A stretch of 7,037 bases of DNA from Actinomycetes bacterium (GTDB taxonomy: Bacteria; Actinomycetota; Coriobacteriia; WRKU01): the NCBI GenBank assembly GCA_009781565.1, contig WQXV01000058.1:1-7037 (forward strand), in the 5' to 3' direction. Position numbers and translations under genes: made by a program. The notes under the pieces are model-generated. The model was not told where the DNA came from and did not search any database. It saw nothing but the letters and a program-made list of their open reading frames with translations. The first letter of the stretch is position 1; every line of letters starts with the position of its first letter. Below are positions 1-5,250 of this stretch, piece after piece.

Positions 1-278
1 ACGACCGGGGCGCGTCCGCCCACTTCGAGCAACTCGACATCTTCGAAACCCGCCTCACGCACCATATCGGCGACCGCATCGGCGCACTTAAGCGATGGCC
101 CGATATCGAACCCATCGAAGCTGCAGGACGGGATAGCCACCAACTTGGCCAGGTCATCGATGACCTCGTCTCGATCGATCAGGGCGGTAAACGAGCGGGC
201 GGGATAGTTCATGACCTTTGCAATCTCCTCGAAGATCTGTCCGGATGGTTCGTTGATGATTCTGCGTGATATTGCCAT
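1..278 (-). CDS. M20-family metallopeptidase (dipeptidase-like), N-terminal part only
   Basis: An open frame reads leftward from an ATG at 278 and leaves the window still open, giving 92 full codons. The segment LAKLVAIPS, then FDGFDIGPSLKCADAVADM and REAGFEDVELLEV, matches the start of M20 peptidases of the dipeptidase/carboxypeptidase type. There a helix with a VAIPS-like motif is followed by an 'A-D-x-x-A-x-x-x-R-x-A-G-F' helix. The metal-binding His/Asp/Glu residues and the lid domain would lie off the left edge, so activity cannot be judged. Family members hydrolyse peptides or acylated amino acids, usually in the cytoplasm with two zinc ions. Two starts are possible: ATG at 278, which sits 6 nt after a TATGAT box and would be leaderless, or ATG at 212, preceded by AGGAG about 11 nt upstream and closer to the usual family N-terminus. 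The gene is divergent from the methyltransferase gene. Family is fairly sure; substrate is unknown. Confidence 0.8.
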   Translation of the reverse strand, partial: MAISRRIINEPSGQIFEEIAKVMNYPARSFTALIDRDEVIDDLAKLVAIPSCSFDGFDIGPSLKCADAVADMVREAGFEDVELLEVGGRAPV

Positions 279-290
279 GTGCTTATCATA
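279..290 (-). promoter_or_regulatory. Putative -10 box of the peptidase gene, leaderless arrangement
   Basis: On the minus strand, TATGAT (290 to 285) is followed by AAGCAC and then the ATG at 278. A start site 7 nt after the box would fall on the A of this ATG, so the transcript would have no leader. Leaderless actinobacterial genes typically show a TANNNT box at this distance. The best -35 candidate at 17-nt spacing (GCGTCA, 313 to 308) matches only 3 of 6 positions. Confidence 0.45.
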
Positions 291-332
291 GCTCACTATG
301 CTGGGGATGACGCAGCGCGGTGCGCTATGATA
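284..332. repeat. 9-bp inverted repeat spanning the divergent promoters
   Basis: TATCATAGC (284-292) and its exact reverse complement GCTATGATA (324-332) are separated by 31 bp. Each arm contains one of the two TATGAT boxes, so the repeat may simply reflect two similar promoters. The GC flank on the inner side of each box is also conserved, so a shared operator is possible. A direct repeat GCTCACTAT also occurs at 291-299 and 342-350. Confidence 0.5.
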
Positions 333-338
333 GTATCC
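326..338 (+). promoter_or_regulatory. Putative -10 box of the methyltransferase gene, leaderless arrangement
   Basis: TATGAT (326-331) is followed by 7 nt and then the ATG at 339, so transcription would begin at or within a nucleotide of the start codon. No Shine-Dalgarno sequence precedes this ATG, which fits a leaderless message. No good -35 hexamer is seen at 16-18 nt. The box is the mirror image of the one serving the divergent peptidase gene. Confidence 0.45.
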
Positions 339-1505
339 ATGGCTCACTATCCGACTCATAATTACTTCGTCTCGTGCGCGCCCGGTCTCGAACAGCTGCT
401 TGCGGGCGAGTTGCGTACGCTTCGCTGTCGCAGTGTGCGTCCGCAACGTATGGGGGTGCTGTTCAAAGGAACGATCAAGGACGGCTACCGTGTGTGTCTG
501 TGGTCGCGCTTCGCCTCGCGCGTGCTACTCAAGATCGCGCAACTCGACATCGTCAGCGATGCGAGGTTCTACAACGAGGTGCTGCAACTGCCGTGGGAGA
601 CGCATTTGCGTCCTGATGGCACCCTCTATATCACCAGCATCGGCTCCAACGAGATCTTTCGTAACACCCAATTCATCAACGTGAGGGTCAAAGACGCGAT
701 CGTCGACCGTTTCCGCGCGCTCAAAAAGAAACGGCCCAACATCACTTCCAAGCATCCTGACCTGCAGCTTCATGTGGTAATGCGCAAGAAGTACGCGCAG
801 ATCTTCATCGATTTTGCCAGCGAACCGCTGCATCGTCGGCACTACCGCGCCAAAGAGGTCCAGGTGGTCGCACCTATGAAAGAGACTCTGGCTGCCGCCG
901 TTGTGACCTGGGGCGGATGGCCTAGAATCGCTGCTACCGGCGCACCTTTCGTCGATTTCATGTGTGGCTCAGCCACGCTACCGATCGAGGCAGCCATGAT
1001 CGCCGGAGACATCGCGCCGGGCCTGCTGCGCAAGCGCTGGGGATTCGATCGGTGGGTCCAGCATGACAAAGTCGCGTGGGAGCGCTTGGTCGACGAGGCG
1101 CAGAACCGCCGCGAGCGTGGACTGGCCTCGATCCCGCCGATCTATGCCAGCGACATCAGTCCGGCTCATGTCAACATCGCGCGTTACGGGATCCGCCAAG
1201 TGGGTCTTGAGGACTATATCACTCTCTCGCAAGATGATTTTATCGAGGTCACGCGCCCCGAGAGCTCGGTGCCCGGCATGATCGCGCTTAATCCGCCATA
1301 TGGCGAGCGTATGCTTGAAAAAGATGAGCTTCCGCCACTCTACGAGTATCTGCGTGAGACCTTGGATGGGTACTGGGACGGCTATCGGCTAGCCCTCATC
1401 ACACCGGATCAGACCATCTCTGCGCATCTGGGGCTCAGCCCGATACACACCCACCCGGTACTCAACGGTCGCATCGAGACCAACGTCTACACCTACGATC
1501 TGTAG
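339..1505 (+). CDS. rlmL: THUMP-domain 23S rRNA (guanine-N2-)methyltransferase, RlmL/YpsC type
   Basis: The 388-residue product matches the RlmL half of E. coli RlmKL. It should transfer a methyl group from S-adenosylmethionine to N2 of a 23S rRNA guanine (G2445 in E. coli). Residues about 8-160 form the N-terminal ferredoxin-like and THUMP RNA-binding region (VSCAPGLEQLL, LWSRFASRVLL, RNTQFINVRVKDAIVD). The Rossmann methyltransferase domain follows: MKETLAAAVV (180-189), SAM-loop motif I DFMCGSATLPIEAAM (206-220), APGLLRKRWGF, and catalytic motif IV NPPYGER (318-324). Length fits stand-alone Gram-positive homologues such as B. subtilis YpsC; the RlmK domain of the enterobacterial fusion is absent. 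Motif I usually reads DP-CGSGT; here F and A replace P and the second G. The frame is open back to a GTG at 279 and also has an ATG at 327, inside the -10 box. I chose ATG 339 because the family starts about here and the promoter points to it. Confidence 0.88.
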   Translation: MAHYPTHNYFVSCAPGLEQLLAGELRTLRCRSVRPQRMGVLFKGTIKDGYRVCLWSRFASRVLLKIAQLDIVSDARFYNEVLQLPWETHLRPDGTLYITSIGSNEIFRNTQFINVRVKDAIVDRFRALKKKRPNITSKHPDLQLHVVMRKKYAQIFIDFASEPLHRRHYRAKEVQVVAPMKETLAAAVVTWGGWPRIAATGAPFVDFMCGSATLPIEAAMIAGDIAPGLLRKRWGFDRWVQHDKVAWERLVDEAQNRRERGLASIPPIYASDISPAHVNIARYGIRQVGLEDYITLSQDDFIEVTRPESSVPGMIALNPPYGERMLEKDELPPLYEYLRETLDGYWDGYRLALITPDQTISAHLGLSPIHTHPVLNGRIETNVYTYDL

Positions 1506-1772
1506 GGTGAACTAGCTGTCAATAACCTGCCTTTTGCACTACAAAACCTTATTAAAATTAATGCTGAACTAGATAGGATGTCCGCTCCAGTTGTGTTCTG
1601 CGGCAACTCATCCCTAAGAACCAGTTAGGTACTCTCTTCTATCGTTGAAGCTATTAGTGTGCATTGACAACTCAATATTGCTCTTGCCTCAACCGGTCAA
1701 GGCACACGGTCTTGACTGAGCTTATATCCCGAGCGGCGGCTCGGGCGTCGCTCTTAGCGACAGTTGAGGAGT

Positions 1773-1950
1773 AACAGGTGTTGAGCCAATGGACAAAAAG
1801 GTAGTTGTGAAGCAACGAGCCTACGTTGTCTATAAGGTATACCGCATTGGTCGGTTTATCGTGGTGATTTCCATTCGACGGACTCGATAGAGCCCAGCGA
1901 ATAGAAGCGGGTCGGCAGTTCCCGAAGCAACTTCCGACCCAACACCTGTT
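1773..1950. repeat. 11-bp long-range inverted repeat (closing helix P1)
   Basis: AACAGGTGTTG (1773-1783) has its exact reverse complement CAACACCTGTT at 1940-1950, 156 bp away. The right arm abuts, and shares one base with, the hairpin ending at 1940, so the two helices could stack coaxially. An exact 11-bp match at this distance is unlikely by chance in a 490-bp gap. Confidence 0.6.
1909..1940 (-). terminator. Long imperfect hairpin with UUCG loop, possible terminator of the gtrA end of the operon
   Basis: GGGTCGG and CCGACCC form a 7-bp outer stem. A single mismatch is followed by AGTT/AACT, and on the minus strand a second mismatch leads to a C-G pair closing a UUCG tetraloop. It lies 55 nt downstream of the gtrA stop, where an operon terminator is expected. 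The sequence after it on the minus strand (GCTTCTATTCG) is only moderately U-rich, so it may be a weak or U-poor terminator, or a domain of a larger RNA. Confidence 0.4.
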
Positions 1951-1952
1951 TC

Positions 1953-1961
1953 ATTCTAACA
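1953..1961 (-). promoter_or_regulatory. Possible extended -10 promoter reading into the structured gap
   Basis: On the minus strand the bases 1961 to 1953 read TGTTAGAAT: a TGN motif directly before TAGAAT, a 5-of-6 match to the -10 consensus. Transcription would begin near 1946, inside the 5' arm of the 11-bp closing helix. No matching -35 is seen. A nine-base match of this kind can occur by chance. Confidence 0.25.
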
Positions 1962-1995
1962 CACGCTTTGTTACCGAAATCATGCCATGACTATG

Positions 1996-2478
1996 TCAGG
2001 TGGAGCGAAACGTGAAGTACTTGTGCCCGAAATAGGAGACGATCGTCGAGAAGAAGATCGTGCAGAACTGAGCCAGCAGCACTGTCATATCAACGGGATA
2101 GATGGTGTTGGATAGGTGGGGCAACCAAGTGCTGAATAGGCGGACGAACGCCACGATCAGTACGCTGGCAAGCAGCTGAGCGGGAAAGTACACCACATAG
2201 GAACGCAGAGCCTGCGGCAGGTAGGCGCCTTTTGATTGGAACGCATAGTATTTGAAGGTGAATGCTCCGAATGGGACCGAGATCACCCACATGAGCCACT
2301 GGATGATCACGTAGTAATGATCCCCGATCCAGCCACCGAGCGAGCGCATCGGCACCGTTAGGAGAAACAAACCTGTCGCAAAGATGAGATAACCGACTGC
2401 GGTGTTAAGTCCCCCAGCCAAGAGGAAACGTAATGGTTCAGGGAGGTCCCATAGATACTTTTTGATCGATTGGAACAT
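1996..2478 (-). CDS. GtrA-family four-helix membrane protein
   Basis: The 160-residue product is a small polytopic membrane protein of the GtrA-like family. Members are thought to help move polyprenyl-linked sugars across the membrane or otherwise assist cell-surface polysaccharide assembly, but most are uncharacterised. Signature features are LRFLLAGGLNTAVGYLIF at the first helix (about 16-40), helices near 56-78, 92-117 and 130-150, and the family-typical C-terminus FGHKYFTF. The frame stays open upstream to 2610, but that stretch is arginine/serine-rich and merely overlaps pncA out of frame. ATG 2478 gives the family-typical start. This start lies 10 nt after the pncA stop with no clear Shine-Dalgarno site, so translation probably depends on coupling to pncA. 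The usual neighbour of GtrA proteins, a GT2 glycosyltransferase, is not in the window. Family assignment is solid; substrate is unknown. Confidence 0.85.
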   Translation of the reverse strand: MFQSIKKYLWDLPEPLRFLLAGGLNTAVGYLIFATGLFLLTVPMRSLGGWIGDHYYVIIQWLMWVISVPFGAFTFKYYAFQSKGAYLPQALRSYVVYFPAQLLASVLIVAFVRLFSTWLPHLSNTIYPVDMTVLLAQFCTIFFSTIVSYFGHKYFTFRST

Positions 2479-2488
2479 GAAAGGTTTT

Positions 2489-3121
2489 CTAGAGGCCGGC
2501 GACTTGAGCGATAGCGACCCCCGCATCGCGCAGCTGAGCGATCGCCGCCTCGCCATCATCGGGTGCGAGGTTGACCGCACGGGTCGCATCGACCACGACG
2601 GTGGTCTCAAAGCCGTTTTTCACCGCATCGAGCGCAGTGAACTTCACACAGTAGTCCAGCGCGAGCCCGACGACGACGACCTTGATGATACCTGCCTCAT
2701 GTAGATAGGTGGCCAGTCCGGTATCGCCACCTTGCGCATTGTCACGAAACGCGCTGTAGCTATCGATTGCAGGATCGGTGCCTTTGAGCACGAATTTGGT
2801 GATGGGATCGTTGAGTAGATCCGGATGCAGTTCGCTGCCGTAAGTGTCAGCGACACAGTGATCGGGCCAGAGTACCTGATCGACCTCACCGAGCGCAACC
2901 ATGTCACCCACAGCTTTTCCCTCATGGGATGAGGCGAACGAGCCATGTCCGGCAGGATGATAATCCAGTGAGGCGACCACGGTCTGGAACCGACCCATCA
3001 GATCGTTGATGACGGGAACGACCGCATCGGCATCGGGTACCGCAAGAGCTCCACCCCCGCAGAAGTCGTTTTGGATGTCGACCACGATCAGCGCGGTATC
3101 TTGATCCAGCATCGCTGCCAT
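2489..3121 (-). CDS. pncA: Nicotinamidase (nicotinamide deamidase)
   Basis: This cytoplasmic 210-residue enzyme hydrolyses nicotinamide to nicotinate and ammonia, feeding PncB encoded just upstream. It aligns along its length with E. coli PncA. The catalytic triad is visible as Asp15 (VVDIQNDF), Lys113 (VLKGTDP) and Cys158 (LALDYCVKF). The metal ligands are Asp53 and His55 (LDYHPAGHGSFAS) and His88 (WPDHCV); the substrate-side motif DSYSAFRDN (120-128) is also kept. Nothing expected is missing. The ATG at 3121 shares one base with the pncB stop (TGATG) and has GGTGAGG 4 nt upstream, so the two are translationally coupled. A second ATG three codons in is possible. Pyrazinamidase activity is a known side reaction of the family and is inferred here, not seen. 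Confidence 0.96.
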   Translation of the reverse strand: MAAMLDQDTALIVVDIQNDFCGGGALAVPDADAVVPVINDLMGRFQTVVASLDYHPAGHGSFASSHEGKAVGDMVALGEVDQVLWPDHCVADTYGSELHPDLLNDPITKFVLKGTDPAIDSYSAFRDNAQGGDTGLATYLHEAGIIKVVVVGLALDYCVKFTALDAVKNGFETTVVVDATRAVNLAPDDGEAAIAQLRDAGVAIAQVAGL

Positions 3122-4659
3122 CAGCCCTCACCTTTCAGTTGACGCATCAATGCCACCCGCTCATCGGCAAGCGACTGCTCGATACCGACCGGATAGCGAT
3201 GCGGGCGCAGGAAGCGCTTGTGTGAATCATCGAGTTTGGCAAGGTCTGCTGCAAGGCGTGCTCGGGCATCGGTAAGCGTCGGTACCTCACCGATGATCTT
3301 GCCCTCACGCATCACCGGCACCAGCAACTCCTCGTAGGGTGTCCTTTTTTTGAAGCTCTTACTCCTCGTTGCATCCGCCGGATCGACCATGACTGCATTA
3401 TCTTCGAGCGCGGAAAGCATGACGGGGGGAGTGACCGCGCGCAGTTCCGCAGGCGAAGCCGAGGACTGTTTGAGCACGGCATTCCCCCCGTCGTGGTAAG
3501 CCGCGCTCAGAGCACTATAGATCATATCCCCATTCATGAGCCCGGCTTCGTCGTAGAAGCGGCGTACACCCAAGATCCCGGGAAGCGTCGCCTTGGCGAT
3601 CTGATCCGAGATCTTCATACGAGGACTCCAATTGCCCGCAGCGTCCTCGATCGCGTTCATCTTGTAGACACCGTCGAGTGCGGATTGATCACCACCGGTC
3701 ACCATCGAGGTACCCACACCCCAGATATCGACACGTGCACCTTCGTCTTTGAGTGAGCGCACCGTGTATTCATCGAGCGAGTTGCTCGCCACGATCTTCA
3801 CGTAATCCAGCCCCGCCTCATCAAGCATCGCCCGGGCTTGTATCGAGAGCCACGCCAGATCACCCGAGTCGATCCGGATGCCGAAGAGGCGCTGTCCGCG
3901 ATCCTCCATCTCGCGCCCGACCGTGATCGCATTGCGTACCCCTTCGAGCGTGTCATAGGTGTCGACCAGGAGCACCGCGTTATTCGTTGAGGTCTCCACG
4001 TAGGCGCGAAACGCTTCGAGCTCACTGTCGAAGCTCATGATCCAGGAGTGCGCGTGCGTGCCTGCCACCGGGATACCGAAGAGCATACCGGCTTTCACAT
4101 TGCTCGTCGCATCCACACCTCCGACATAAGCGGAGCGTGAGGCCATCAGTCCCCCATCGGGTCCTTGGGACCGGCGCAGACCGAACTCGAGCACTTCGTC
4201 GCCCTCGGCTGCCAGCACACAGCGAGCTGCCTTGGTCGCGATCAGCGTCGAGAAGTTGATGATGTTAAGCAGCGGAGTCTCGACCATCTGGCACAGCGTG
4301 AGCGGACCGGTGATACGCAGCAGCGGCTCGTTGCCGAACACGACCGCGCCTTCGGCTACCGCATCCACGTCACAAGTGAACCTCAGCTTACCCAGGTGCT
4401 CGAGGAACGCCTCAGCAAACAGCGGCGATCCATCGCGCGCCTTGCAGGTGCGCAGATAGGCGATCTCGGCCTCGGTGACGTGCCACTCGTCCAAGAAATC
4501 AAGCGCCCGCTCGAGACCAGCGCATACGGCAAAGCCACCCCCGAAGGGCAGCCTGCGAAAGTTGAGGGTGAAAGACGCACGCGGCTCAGTTCCTCCTAAG
4601 AGGAAACGAGCCTGCGCCATGGTGAGCTGATAGAGATCGGTCTGAAATGCGCTTTGCAT
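3121..4659 (-). CDS. pncB: Nicotinate phosphoribosyltransferase
   Basis: This 512-residue enzyme joins nicotinate to PRPP, giving nicotinate mononucleotide, the committed step of the Preiss-Handler NAD salvage route. Family hallmarks in order are: TDLYQLTMAQ (7-16), the substrate-binding N-terminal motif; FGLRRSQGPDGG (159-170) followed by SAYVGGVDATSNV (176-188); GTHAHSW (200-206), carrying the conserved His region that is phosphorylated in this family; VDTYDTLEG (232-240); RIDSGDLAW (262-270); and the phosphate-binding WGVGTSMVTGGD (313-324). Length fits the long bacterial/human-type NAPRTase better than the roughly 400-residue enterobacterial form. The ATG at 4659 has a very strong Shine-Dalgarno (AAGGAGG, 4 nt away), 21 nt after the preceding gene's stop. 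Its own stop overlaps the pncA start by 1 nt. No NAD-responsive operator (NiaR or NrtR type) was recognised nearby. Confidence 0.96.
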   Translation of the reverse strand: MQSAFQTDLYQLTMAQARFLLGGTEPRASFTLNFRRLPFGGGFAVCAGLERALDFLDEWHVTEAEIAYLRTCKARDGSPLFAEAFLEHLGKLRFTCDVDAVAEGAVVFGNEPLLRITGPLTLCQMVETPLLNIINFSTLIATKAARCVLAAEGDEVLEFGLRRSQGPDGGLMASRSAYVGGVDATSNVKAGMLFGIPVAGTHAHSWIMSFDSELEAFRAYVETSTNNAVLLVDTYDTLEGVRNAITVGREMEDRGQRLFGIRIDSGDLAWLSIQARAMLDEAGLDYVKIVASNSLDEYTVRSLKDEGARVDIWGVGTSMVTGGDQSALDGVYKMNAIEDAAGNWSPRMKISDQIAKATLPGILGVRRFYDEAGLMNGDMIYSALSAAYHDGGNAVLKQSSASPAELRAVTPPVMLSALEDNAVMVDPADATRSKSFKKRTPYEELLVPVMREGKIIGEVPTLTDARARLAADLAKLDDSHKRFLRPHRYPVGIEQSLADERVALMRQLKGEG

Positions 4660-4680
4660 TTCCCCTCCTTCTAGCCCGGC

Positions 4681-5250
4681 CTATTTTTTGAAGATGACGG
4701 TGTGCTCTTTGGGCTTCTCATGGAACATGCCGATGACCAGACCTTCTTTATCACAGAGCAGAAGGTGGGTATTGGCATGGATCGTGCGCGCGATGTTGGC
4801 CTTGCGCATCATCGAGACGAAATACTTCTCGCTTCTCAAGATGTTGGCGTCACCCTCATTGGCAGTCGTGCGCTGCACATCGAATTTGATATGCGGCTCG
4901 TCGACCTCTTTCTCCAGATCTGCTGGAGCATCCACGATCTCCCACACACCCGAGTAGGTGTTGAGAGGACAAGCTGCCTCGAACGTATTGTTCTTGTTGA
5001 TGGTCAGAACCGCTGCCGCGGTCTCATCGAGCTTTTGAGCCAGACCGTGACCGGAGTACGGGACGACCATGGATTCGAGCTCCCACTCGGCTCCGGTGAT
5101 CTCGTTGATGTATTTGGCCAGGTCATCGCGTTGCTTTTGGCGCTTGCCGATCCTGCTCGCGGCAAGGACATAGGCGGCGACAAGAACGGAGAAACCGATC
5201 AGTCTCCAGGACCACTCGTTACTGGTGAACCACTCCATTATGTTTCTCAT
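4681..5250 (-). CDS. Membrane-anchored META-like domain protein, function unknown
   Basis: The 189-residue protein has one likely membrane helix near its N-terminus (about 17-32, LIGFSVLVAAYVLAAS), then a basic cluster R-I-G-K-R-Q-K-Q-R (33-41), then a globular domain. By the positive-inside rule this puts the domain in the cytoplasm; that is a prediction. The domain begins GAEWELESM (53-61), has ACPLNTYSGVW (93-103), and ends LLLCDKEGLVIGMF. These segments match, in the same order, those of the lipoprotein encoded just upstream (WTLTQM, APVNILNGTY, LSLYDTDGILVLEF), so the two are probably diverged paralogues of the META/HslJ-like fold. The ATG overlaps the lipoprotein stop by 4 nt (ATGA), with GGAG 8 nt upstream; an ATG four codons later is an alternative. 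It is followed after 21 nt by pncB. No catalytic residues are recognised. Confidence 0.7.
   Translation of the reverse strand: MRNIMEWFTSNEWSWRLIGFSVLVAAYVLAASRIGKRQKQRDDLAKYINEITGAEWELESMVVPYSGHGLAQKLDETAAAVLTINKNNTFEAACPLNTYSGVWEIVDAPADLEKEVDEPHIKFDVQRTTANEGDANILRSEKYFVSMMRKANIARTIHANTHLLLCDKEGLVIGMFHEKPKEHTVIFKK

Larger units (their letters stand above)
1506..1995. ncRNA. Gene-poor convergent gap with dense RNA-like secondary structure; possible unrecognised structured RNA
   Basis: No credible protein gene is seen in these 490 bp, but exact inverted repeats cover most of 1576-1950. They are: GGATG/CATCC (1576-1580, 1609-1613) enclosing AGTTG/CAACT (1589-1593, 1604-1608); CTCA plus GTCAAG paired with CTTGAC plus TGAG (1688-1720); CCCGAGC/GCTCGGG (1728-1745); GTCGCT/AGCGAC (1747-1761); a long-range 11-bp pair (1773-1783 with 1940-1950); CCAATG/CATTGG (1786-1791, 1845-1850); ATTCG/CGAAT (1873-1877, 1898-1902); and the long hairpin 1909-1940. 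The 11-bp pair closes a multibranched domain of about 180 nt. The strand is uncertain: a UUCG loop and an extended -10 box favour minus. I do not recognise a known class (not tmRNA, RNase P RNA, SRP RNA or tRNA). It could instead be terminators plus chance, or the remnant of a mobile element. Confidence 0.4.

Noticed and set aside
279..338. Use of GTG 279 as the rlmL start, adding 20 residues
   Set aside because: There is no ribosome-binding site, it would cross the putative -10 box, and homologues start near the ATG at 339.
1795..1824. Minus-strand hairpin followed by TTTTT as an intrinsic terminator
   Set aside because: The stem is only GTTG/CAAC plus GTA/TAC with a 5-nt bulge, too weak to call, although it could assist termination.
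1773..1950. Retron msr-msd RNA, suggested by the 11-bp end pairing (like a1/a2) and internal hairpins
   Set aside because: No reverse transcriptase gene exists in the window, no long msd hairpin is seen, and the neighbours on both sides are housekeeping genes.
1856..1954. 32-codon minus-strand frame (MKQVLGRKLLRELPTRF at its start) after gtrA
   Set aside because: Its ATG overlaps the putative -10 box, no Shine-Dalgarno precedes it, and it runs through the perfect hairpin and 11-bp repeat, whose base pairing better explains the sequence.
1506..1995. Known RNAs: tmRNA, RNase P RNA, SRP RNA, 6S RNA, tRNA, T-box
   Set aside because: None of their hallmark sequences was found (tRNA T-arm GGTTCGA, RNase P core, SRP GGAAG tetraloop region, T-box TGGNACC). 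The multibranched layout does not fit 6S RNA.
2479..2610. 44-codon N-terminal extension of the GtrA protein
   Set aside because: It is Arg/Ser-rich, lies out of frame over the end of pncA, and the GtrA family begins just before the first helix at ATG 2478.
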